From: Sophora flavescens
Lineage: Eukaryota; Streptophyta; Magnoliopsida; Fabales; Fabaceae
Assembly (NCBI GenBank): GCA_030762895.1
Contig: JAUPTC010000054.1
Coordinates: forward strand, 81,478-145,477
Length of the DNA: 64,000 nt
Direction of reading: 5' to 3'
The position numbers and the translations under genes were made by a program. This document shows positions 55,481-64,000 of this stretch, in pieces; position 1 is the stretch's first letter, and each line of letters begins with the position of its first letter. A model generated the notes under the pieces. The model did not search any database, had not been told where the DNA came from, and saw only the letters and a list, made by a program, of their open reading frames with translations.

Positions 55481-56386
55481 ATGGAGTCACTAATGAAGAA
55501 AAATGATGCCAAGAAAATGGAGGATCTTTTCTATTCTAGATGCTATGTGAAGGACAAGATATGTAGCTTGGTCATTGATAGAAAGGGTTACATCAACCTA
55601 GCTAGTACCACCATGGTGAAAAATTTGGGACTTCCTATTCTAGAGCATCCACAACCGTATGTCATTTGGAGCATCCCGGAGTTTATTGATTTCGGTGATG
55701 TGATGGTGAACAGACAAGTACGAGTGCCATTCCGGATTGGGAGATATGAGGATGAGGTGTTACGTGATGTGGTGCCTATAGAAACAAGGCACTTGGTACT
55801 TGGGCGTCCTTGGAGAGCCGAACGAGAAGCGAAATATGATGTCTACAACAATAGGTACTCATTTGTATTAAATAATCGTAAAATTACTCTTGGATCATTG
55901 TCACCAAAACAAGTGTATGAAGATCAAATGTACTTGAAAGGAGAGATTGAGAAAAAAAGAATGATTGAGAAAACAATAAAAGAAGAGTGTTCGGTGAATG
56001 AGGAATGCAAAGAAGGAGAAGTAATAAAAAAAGAAAGCCATGAGAAAAAGGTAGAAGAAAAGGGAATGGAGGAAAACAAACAGAATGAAAAGGATGTTGA
56101 GAAAAAGGTGGATACTGCATTTTTTGAAGGGGAAAATAAAAAGAAAAAAATTGAGGCAAAGGTTGAAAGAAGAATTGAGAGTCTTCCTATAAAAGAAAAT
56201 AAGGTGAAGGGAGCAATGTTGGCAAGGCAGCCTATAGATATCTTTCTATGTAAAGATGCTTGTTTGACTACTAATGCAAACTCTTTGCCTAGAGGTGATG
56301 ACTCTATTTTGAAGGAAGTTGAAGAAACAATTCCAAGAGATGTGCCCCATGGATTCAAAATGGCTGTGTTTGAACCCGGAGGATAA
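55481..56386 (+). CDS. Unit 20: protease-like protein, 301 aa, intact
   Basis: Most distal full-length copy. DRKGY, YSFVLNN, KGEIEKK, and FKMAVFEPGG at the end. The leader reads TCGAAAGTTTGAAATTTTC, as in unit 22. Confidence 0.86.
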   Translation: MESLMKKNDAKKMEDLFYSRCYVKDKICSLVIDRKGYINLASTTMVKNLGLPILEHPQPYVIWSIPEFIDFGDVMVNRQVRVPFRIGRYEDEVLRDVVPIETRHLVLGRPWRAEREAKYDVYNNRYSFVLNNRKITLGSLSPKQVYEDQMYLKGEIEKKRMIEKTIKEECSVNEECKEGEVIKKESHEKKVEEKGMEENKQNEKDVEKKVDTAFFEGENKKKKIEAKVERRIESLPIKENKVKGAMLARQPIDIFLCKDACLTTNANSLPRGDDSILKEVEETIPRDVPHGFKMAVFEPGG

Positions 56387-56442
56387 AGAAGGCTCCTTCA
56401 GGCAATAAATTCGAGGTCGAATTCTTTTCAAGAGGGAGGGAA

Positions 56443-57261
56443 TGATGCAAACCAAGGATGATGTCCAATTTGAGGCCAAATTAATATTTTTGATGAAAAT
56501 TTTATTTTCATTGTGGTGAATCCGTATGCTTGATTTGTTCAGATCTTGAGCTACGAATCTCCGATTGATGCATTCTTTGGTGCGTTGGAAATCCTAGGGA
56601 ACTATCTACAAATCATATCTCAGGCCTCTTGACCAAATTCGGCTTCTATCATGGTGAAAAAGGGCTGCAAGTTTAATACGAATTCTTGGACCTTAAATGA
56701 GTTATATGTTAATTGGGCTACACTAAGCTTGATGAATGAGCAAGGCCCATTATGAATGGTGGCTGGCATGTTTTTGGAACTTACAAAGGAGAGCAACCTT
56801 TGGCTTGCATGCCTAGGTAACTCCTTTAGAAGTTATGGAACCACTTTTATTATTTTCTTAAGTAGGATAGTTATGTTCTTTTAATAACCACTTAGTGGAG
56901 AGTTACGTCTAGTTATTAGGAGTTTATGTCATCTTATGATGACCTTTGGTTTTTATTTCCCTATGCTATATGTACACACCTATTACATGATGAATGATAA
57001 CTTTGAGTTCATTTTAGATTGATTCCAATTGTGAGAGTGCTTTCTCTCTTGGGTTCTTCATTGAGCCAACCCTTGTTCTTATCAAGAATCCAAGATTCTT
57101 GTGGCGAACCTAACATTGGCCTATCAAATCCCCTTTGATTTGTGGCGTCTACCTCCCATTTCTCATCTTATCCAATTTTGTATTTCATCTTCTCCTATAA
57201 TTTGGTTGTCACTCAAGGATAGATCCGAAATTTTACATGTTCCTTTTTTAGGATCATATCA
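56443..57261 (+). repeat. Array LTR 21 (819 bp)
   Basis: Reads GGAAATCCTAGGG, shared with LTRs 23 and 24, and GAGAGTGCTTTCTC, shared with LTR 24. Confidence 0.91.
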
Positions 57262-57350
57262 TTTGGTATCAGAGCCATCCTTCCTAGAGTGACTTATGAT
57301 TTTGGTTTTTGTTTTTTTCGGAAGTTTGAATTTTTCTTAGTGGGTTCTTC

Positions 57351-58245
57351 ATGGAGTCACTAATGAAGAAAAATGATGCCAAGAAAATGGAGGATCTTTT
57401 CTATTCTAGATGCTATGTGAAGGACAAGATATGTAGCTTGGTCATTGATGGTTACATCAACCTAGCTAGTGCCACCATGGTGAAAAATTTGGGACTTCCT
57501 ATTCTAGAGCATCCACAACCGTATGTCATTTGGAGCATCCCGGAGTTTATTGATTTCGGTGATGTGATGGTGAACAGACAAGTACGAGTGGCATTCCGGA
57601 TTTGGAGATATGAGGATGAGGTGTTACGTGATGTGGTGCCTATAGAAACAAGGCACTTGGTACTTGGGCGTCCTTGGAGAGCTGAACGAGAAGCGAAATA
57701 TGATGTCCACAACAATAGGTACTCATTTGTATTTAATAATCGTAAAATTAGTCTTGGATCATTGTCACCAAAACAAGTGTATGAAGATCAAATGTACTTG
57801 AAAGGAGAGAGTGAGAAAAAAAGAATGATTGAGAAAACAATAAAAGAAGAGTGTTCGGTGAATGAGGAATGCAAAGAAGGAGAAGTAATAAAAAAAGAAA
57901 ACCATGAGAAAAAGGTAGAAGGGAATGGAGGAAAACAAACAGAATGAAAAGGATGTTGAGAAAAAGGTGGATACTGCATTTTTTGAAGGGGGAAATAAAA
58001 AGAAAAAAATTGAGGCAAAGGTTGAAAGAAGAATTGAGAGTCTTCCTATAAAAGAAAATAAGGTGAAGGGAGCAATGTTGGCAAGGCAGCCTATAGATAT
58101 CTTTCTATGTAAAGATGCTTGTTTGACTACTAATGCAAACTCTTTGCCTAGAGGTGATGACTCTATTTTGAAGGAAGTTGAAGAAACAATTCCAAGAGAT
58201 GTACCCCATGGATTCAAAATGGCTGTGTTTGAACCCGGAGGATAA
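57351..58245 (+). pseudogene. Unit 21: active-site loop deleted, then frameshifted
   Basis: A 6-bp in-frame deletion near 57449 turns VIDRKGYIN into VIDGYIN, removing two loop residues after the aspartate. A 5-bp deletion (GTAGAAGGGAATGG) near 57920 shifts the frame, ending the first segment at 57947. The C-terminus is read from 57925 to 58245. It also reads VAFRIWRYE for VPFRIGRYE. Confidence 0.85.
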
Positions 58246-58301
58246 AGAAGGCTCCTTAAGGCAATAAATTCGAGGTCGAATTCTTTTCAAGAGGGAGGGA
58301 A

Positions 58302-59119
58302 TGATGCAAACCAAGGACGATGTCCAATTTGAGGCCAAATTAATATTTTTGATGAAAATTTTATTTTCTTTGTGGTGAACCCGTATGCTTGATTTGGTCA
58401 TATCTTCAGCTACGAATCTCTGATTGATGCATTCTTTGGTGCGTTGGAAAGCTTAGGGAACTATCTACAAATCATATCGCAGGCCTCTTGACCAAATTCG
58501 GCTTCTATCATGGTGAAAATGGGCTGCAAGTTTAATACGAATTCTTGGACCTTAAATGAGTTATATGTTAATTGGGCTACACTAAGCTTGATGAATGAGC
58601 AAGGCCCATTATGAATGGTTGCTGGCATGTTTTTGGAACTTACAAAGGAGACCAACCTTTGGCTTGCATGCCTAGGTAACTCATTTAGAAGTTATGGAAC
58701 CACTTTTATTATTTTCTTAAGTAGGATAGTTATGTTCTTTTAATAACCACTTAGTGGAGAGTTACGTCTAGTTATTAGGAGTTTATGTCATCTTATGATG
58801 ACCTTTGGTTTTTATTTCCCTATGGTATATGTACACACCTATTACATGATGAATGATAACTTTGAGTTCATTTTAGATTGATTCCAATTGTGAGTGTTTT
58901 CTCTCTTGGGTTCTTCATTGAGCCAACCCTTGTTCTTATCAGGAATCCAAGATTCTTGTGGCGAACCTAACATTGGCCTATCAAATCCCCTTTGATTTGT
59001 TGCGTCTACCTCCCATTTCTCATCTTATCCAATTTTGTATTTCATCTTCTCCTATAATTTTTGTTGTCACTCAAGGATAGATCCGAAATTTTACATGTTC
59101 CTTTTTTAGGATCATATCA
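58302..59119 (+). repeat. Array LTR 22 (818 bp)
   Basis: Shares the CATATCTTCAGC to TTGCGTC set with LTR 20, indicating a two-unit duplication. Terminus TG. Confidence 0.91.
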
Positions 59120-59208
59120 TTTGGTATCAGAGCCATCCTTCCTAGAGTGACTTATGATTTTGTTTTTTGTTTTTTTCGAAAGTTTGAAATTTTCTTAGTG
59201 GGTTCTTC

Positions 59209-60109
59209 ATGGAGTCACTAATGAAGAAAAATGATGCCAAGAAAATGGAGGATCTTTTCTATTCTAGATGCTATGTGAAGGACAAGATATGTAGCTTGGT
59301 CATTGATAGAAAGGGTTACATCAACCTAGCTAGTACCACCATGGTGATAAATTTGGGACTTCCTATTCTAGAGCATCCACAACCGTATGTCATTTGGAGC
59401 ATCCCTGAGTTTATTGATTTCGGTGATGTGATGGTGAACAAACAAGTACGAGTGCCATTCCGGATTGGGAGATATGAGGATGAGGTGTTACGTGATGTGG
59501 TGCCTATAGAAACAAGGCACTTGGTACTTGGGCGTCCTTGGAGAGCTGAACGAGAAGCGAAATATGATGTCCACAACAATAGGTACTCATTTGTATTTAA
59601 TAATCGTAAAATTAGTCTTGGATCATTGTCATCAAAACAAGTGTATGAAGATCAAATGTACTTGAAAGGAGAGAGTGAGAAAAAAAGAATGATTGAGAAA
59701 ACAATAAAAGAAGAGTGTTCGGTGAATGAGGAATGCAAAGAAGGAGAAGTAATAAAAAAAGAAAACCATGAGAAAAAGGTAGAAGGGAATGGAGGAAAAC
59801 AAACAGAATGAAAAGGATGTTGAGAAAAAGGTGGATACTGCATTTTTTGAAGGGGGAAATAAAAAGAAAAAAATTGAGGCAAAGGTTGAAAGAAGAATTG
59901 AGAGTCTTCCTATAAAAGAAAATAAGGTGAAGGGAGCAATGTTGGCAAGGCAGCCTATGGATATCTTTCTATGTAAAGATGCTTGTTTGACTACTAATGC
60001 AAACTCTTTGCCTAGAGGTGATGACTCTATTTTGAAGGAAGTTGAAGAAACAATTCCAAGAGATGTACCCCATGGATTCAAAATGGCTGTGTTTGAACCC
60101 GGAGGATAA
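59209..60109 (+). pseudogene. Unit 22: protease-like ORF, 5-bp deletion frameshift
   Basis: Open from 59209 to 59811 (200 codons). It has the same 5-bp deletion as unit 21, then the C-terminus at 59789-60109. It keeps DRKGY but reads NKQV like the proximal subtype. Confidence 0.85.
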
Positions 60110-60166
60110 AGAAGGCTCCTTAAGGCAATAAATTCGAGGTCGAATTCTTTTCAAGAGGGAGGGAAT

Positions 60167-60983
60167 GATGCAAACCAAGGACGATGTCCAATTTGAGGCC
60201 AAATTAATATTTTTGATGAAAATTTTATTTTCATTGTGGTGAACCCGTATGATTGATTTGCTTAGATCTTGAGCTACGAATCTCCGATTGATGCATTCTT
60301 TGGTGCGTTGGAAATCCTAGGGAACTATCTACAAATCATATCTCAGGCCTCTTGACCAAATTCGGCTTCTATCATGGTGAAAAAGGGCTGCAAGTTTAAT
60401 ACGAATTCTTGGACCTTAAATGAGTTATATGTTAATTGGGCTACACTAAGCTTGATGAATGAGCAAGGCCCATTATGAATGGTGGCTGGCATGTTTTTGG
60501 AACTTACAAAGGAGACCAACCTTTGGCTTGCATGCCTAGGTAACTCATTTAGAAGTTATGGAACCACTTTTATTATTTTCTTAAGTAGGATAGTTATGTT
60601 CTTTTAATAACCACTTAGTGGAGAGTTACGTCTAGTTATTAGGAGTTTATGTCATCTTATGATGACCTTTGGTTTTTATTTTCCTATGCTATATGTACAC
60701 ACCTATTACATGATGAATGATAACTTTGAGTTCATTTTAGATTGATTCCAATTGTGAGTGTTTTCTCTCTTGGGTTCTTCATTGAGCCAACCCTTGTTCT
60801 TATCAGGAATCGAAGATTCTTGTGGCGAACCTAACATTGGCCTATCAAATCCCCTTTGATTTGTGGCGTCTACCTCCCATTTCTCATCTTATCCAATTTT
60901 GTATTTCATCTTCTCCTATAATTTTTGTTGTCACTCAAGGATAGATCCGAAATTTTACATGTTCCTTTTTTAGGATCATATCA
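60167..60983 (+). repeat. Array LTR 23 (817 bp)
   Basis: Reads TTTGCTTAGATCTTGAGC and GGAAATCCTAGGG. Followed at 60986 by a primer site with a C-to-T change, TGGTATTAGAGC. Confidence 0.91.
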
Positions 60984-61072
60984 TTTGGTATTAGAGCCAT
61001 CCTTCCTAGAGTGACTTATGATTTTGTTTTTTGTTTTTTTCGGAAGTTTGAATTTTTCTTAGTGGGTTCTTC

Positions 61073-61978
61073 ATGGAGTCACTAATGAAGAAAAATGATG
61101 CCAAGAAAATGGAGGATCTTTTCTATTCTAGATGCTATGTGAAGGACAAGATATGTAGCTTGGTCATTGATAGAAAGGGTTACATCAACCTAGCTAGTAC
61201 CGCCATGGTGAAAAATTTGGGACTTCCTATTCTAGAGCATCCACAACCGTATGTCATTTGGAGCATCCCGGAGTTTATTGATTTCGGTGATGTGATGGTG
61301 AACAGACAAGTACGAGTGCCATTCCGGATTGGGAGATATGAGGATGAGGTGTTACGTGATGTGGTGCCTATAGAAACAAGGCACTTGGTACTTGGGCGTC
61401 CTTGGAGAGCTGAACGAGAAGCGAAATATGATGTCCACAACAATAGGTACTCATTTGTATTTAATAATCGTAAAATTAGTCTTGGATCATTGTCACCAAA
61501 ACAAGTGTATGAAGATCAAATGTACTTGAAAGGAGAGAGTGAGAAAAAAAGAATGATTGAGAAAACAATAAAAGAAGAGTGTTCGGTGAATGAGGAATGC
61601 AAAGAAGGAGAAGTAATAAAAAAATAAAACCATGAGAAAAAGGTAGAAGAAAAGGGAATGGAGGAAAACAAACAGAATGAAAAGGATGTTGAGAAAAAGG
61701 TGGATACTGCATTTTTTGAAGGGGGAAATAAAAAGAAAACAATTGAGGCAAAGGTTGAAAGAAGAATTGAGAGTCTTCCTATAAAAGAAAATAAGGTGAA
61801 TGGAGCAATGTTGGCAAGGCAGCCTATAGATATCTTTCTATGTAAAGATGCTTGTTTGACTACTAATGCAAACTCTTTGCCTAGAGGTGATGACTCTATT
61901 TTGAAGGAAGTTGAAGAAACAATTCCAAGAGATGTGCCCCATGGATTCAAAATGGCTGTGTTTGAACCCGGAGGATAA
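61073..61978 (+). pseudogene. Unit 23: protease-like ORF with one nonsense change
   Basis: The stop at 61625-61627 (AAAAAATAAAACC, G to T) ends the product at 184 codons. The frame is otherwise intact through 61978. DRKGY. Confidence 0.86.
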
Positions 61979-62034
61979 AGAAGGCTCCTTAAGGCAATAA
62001 ATTCGAGGTCGAATTCTTTTCAAGAGGGAGGGAA

Positions 62035-62855
62035 TGATGCAAACCAAGGACGATGTCCAATTTGAGGCCAAATTAATATTTTTGATGAAAATTTTATTTT
62101 CATTGTGGTGAACCCGTATGCTTGATTTGCTTAGATCTTGAGCTACGAATCTCCGATTGATGCATTCTTTGGTGCGTTGGAAATCCTAGGGAACTATCTA
62201 CAAATCATATCTCAGGCCTCTTGACCAAATTCGGCTTCTATCATGGTGAAAAAGGGCTGCAAGTTTATTACGAATTCTTGGACCTTAAATGAGTTATATG
62301 TTAATTGGGTTACACTAAGCTTGATGAATGAGCAAGGACCATTATGAATGGTGGCTGGCACGTTTTTGGAACTTACAAAGGATAGCAACCTTTGGCTTGC
62401 ATGCCTACGTAACTCCTTTATAAGTTATGGAACCACTTTTATTATTTTCTTAAGTAGGATAGTTATGTTCTTTTAATAACCACTTAGTGGTGAGTTATAT
62501 CTAGTTATTAGGAGTTTATGTCATCTTATGATGACCTTTGGTTTTTATTTCCCTATGCTATATGTACACACCTATTACATGATGAATGATAACTTTGAGT
62601 TCATTTTGGATTGATTCCAATTGTGAGAGTGCTTTCTCTCTTGGGTTCTTCATTGAGCCAACCCTTGTTCTTATCAAGAATCCAAGATTCTTGTGGCAAA
62701 CCTCACATTGGCCTATCAAATCCCCTTGGATTTGTGGCGCCTACCTCCCATTTCTCATCTTATCCAATTTTTATATTTCATCTTCTCCTATAATTTTTGT
62801 TGTCACTCAAGGATAGATCCGAAATTTTACATGTTCCTTTTTTAGGATCATATCA
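62035..62855 (+). repeat. Array LTR 24 (821 bp)
   Basis: LTR 23 type in the first part (TTTGCTTAGATC), with several private changes such as AAGGATAGCAACC and CATGCCTACGTAAC. Primer site intact. Confidence 0.91.
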
Positions 62856-62944
62856 TTTGGTATCAGAGCCATCCTTCCTAGAGTGACTTATGATTTTGTT
62901 TTTTGTTTTTTTCGGAAGTTTGAATTTTTCTTAGTGGGTTCTTC

Positions 62945-63849
62945 ATGGAGTCACTAATGAAGAAAAATGATGCCAAGAAAATGGAGGATCTTTTCTATTC
63001 TAGATGCTATGTGAAGGACAAGATATGTAGCTTGGTCATTGATAGAAAGGGTTACATCAACCTAGCTAGTACCACCATGGTGAAAAATTTGGAACTTCCT
63101 ATTCTAGAGCATCCACAACCGTATGTCATTTTGGAGCATCCGGAGTTTATTGATTTCTTGATGTGATGGTGAACATGCATACATGAGTGCCATTCCGGAT
63201 TGGGAGATATGAGGATGAGGTGTTACGTGATGTGGTGCCTATAGAAACAAGGCACTTCGTACTTGGGCGTCCTTGGAGAGCGAACGAAGCGAAATATGAT
63301 GTCTACAACAATAGGTACTCATTTGTATTAAATAATCGTAAAATTACTCTTGGATCATTGTCACCAAAACAAGTGTATGAAGATCAAATGTACTTGAAAG
63401 GAGAGATTGAGGAAAAAAGAATGATTGAGAAAACAATAAAAGAAGAGTGTTCAGTGAATGAGGAATGCAAAGAAGGAGAAGTAATAAAAAAGAAAGCCAT
63501 GAGAAAAAGGTAGAAGAAGCGGAATGGAGGAAAACAAACAGAATGAAAAGGATGTTGAGAAAAAGGTGGATACTGTACATTTTTGAAGGGGGAAAATAAA
63601 AAGAAAAAAATCGAGGCAAAGGTTGAAAGAAGAATCGAGAGTCTTCCTATAAAAGAAAATAAGGTGAAGGGAGCAATGCTGGCAAGGCAGCCCTATAGAT
63701 ATCTTTCTATGTAAAGATGCTTGTTTGACTACTAATGCAAACTCTTTGCCTAGAGGTGATGACTCTATTTTGAAGGAAGTTCAAGAAACAATTCCAAGAG
63801 ATGTGCCCCATGGATTCAAAATGGCCGTGTTTGAACCCCGGGAGGATAA
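62945..63849 (+). pseudogene. Unit 24: heavily damaged protease-like ORF
   Basis: Several indels: near 63130 (TTTTGGAGCATCCGG), 63157-63185 (a scrambled stretch where NRQVRV should be), 63280-63290 (bases lost in GAGCGAACGAAGCG), 63496, 63572 and 63836. The longest open piece is 63187-63513. The active-site form is DRKGY. Confidence 0.82.
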
Positions 63850-63906
63850 AGAAGGCTCCCTCGTGCAATAAATTCGAGGTCTAATTCTTTTCAAGAGGGA
63901 GGGAAT

Positions 63907-64000
63907 GATGCAAACCAAGGATGATGTCCAACTTGAGGCCAAATTAATATTTTTGATGAAAATTTTATTTTCATTATAGTGAACCCGCATGCTTGATTTG
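63907..64000 (+). repeat. Array LTR 25, first 94 bp
   Basis: Starts TGATGCAAACCAAGG after a normal polypurine tract and is cut by the window end. The array continues. Confidence 0.88.

Larger units (their letters stand above)
18869..64000 (+). mobile_element. LTR-sharing tandem array of a protease-only mini-retroelement, 24 complete units
   Basis: Head-to-tail units of about 1855-1886 bp: LTR of about 820 bp (TGATGCAAACC...GGATCATATCA), TT, primer site TGGTATCAGAGC, leader of about 90 bp, ORF of up to 301 codons, polypurine tract AAGAGGGAGGGAA. Each LTR is 3' LTR to one unit and 5' LTR to the next. ORF start positions from 19791 to 62945 give 24 units, and a 25th LTR begins at 63907. The unit is what remains of a gypsy element after loss of gag and of reverse transcriptase to integrase. 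Six ORFs are full length (units 1, 2, 7, 13, 15, 20). The array continues beyond the window. Confidence 0.95.

Noticed and set aside
18869..64000. A host multigene family of 24 tandem genes
   Set aside because: Each unit has LTR termini, a primer binding site and a polypurine tract in the right order, and the protein is a fragment of a gypsy polyprotein, so a retroelement explains it better.
18869..64000. The array as a pure assembly artefact
   Set aside because: Units differ by many private and shared substitutions and by unit length (about 1855-1886 bp), which a looped assembly of one unit would not give. The exact copy number remains unverified.
1..64000. tRNA or rRNA genes
   Set aside because: Only 12-15-base tRNA complements (primer sites) were found; no cloverleaf or rRNA-like sequence was seen.

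Overview
The window looks like repeat-rich plant nuclear DNA, probably pericentromeric or other heterochromatin of a flowering plant. It holds no recognisable host gene, no tRNA or rRNA gene, no CRISPR array and nothing bacterial. Almost every base belongs to an LTR retrotransposon, a derivative of one, or a tandem satellite. The plant assignment rests on LTRs with TG...CA ends, initiator-methionine-tRNA primer binding sites (TGGTATCAGAGC and variants), a Copia gag with a CCHC knuckle, and Ty3/gypsy-type gag and protease sequences of the kind common in plants. I cannot name the species.

Layout. 1-1741: end of a Copia LTR, its primer site and a decayed gag. 1742-3508: a 239-bp satellite (about 7.4 monomers). 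3509-4910: a 31-bp minisatellite (about 41 copies) with a short lead-in. 4911-5535: low-copy sequence with a GC-rich patch. 5536-5737 and 17509-18868: the same 239-bp satellite in the opposite orientation, one array split by a minus-strand non-autonomous gypsy-like element (5738-17508; degenerate target duplication GTAAT/GCAAT). That element's 3' LTR is itself split by a plus-strand composite, LTR-internal-LTR-internal-LTR (5986-14507), with a perfect 5-bp target duplication CCTCA. The composite carries two gag-protease ORFs and no reverse transcriptase, RNase H or integrase.

18869-64000: the main feature, a head-to-tail array of 24 complete units of about 1.87 kb plus the start of a 25th. 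Each unit is an LTR of about 820 bp, a primer site, a short leader, an ORF of up to 301 codons and a polypurine tract, and each LTR is shared by its two neighbours. The unit has lost gag and all of pol except a protease-like segment whose active site reads DREG or DRKG instead of D-T/S-G. The array begins inside the 239-bp satellite and runs out of the window.

Together the region shows retrotransposons becoming satellite-like DNA: nested insertions into a satellite, two separate LTR-sharing tandem arrays, and two-unit higher-order periodicity in the large array. The internal proteins would at most act on, or compete with, particles supplied by autonomous relatives elsewhere in the genome. All identity statements are by eye; no alignment was computed.
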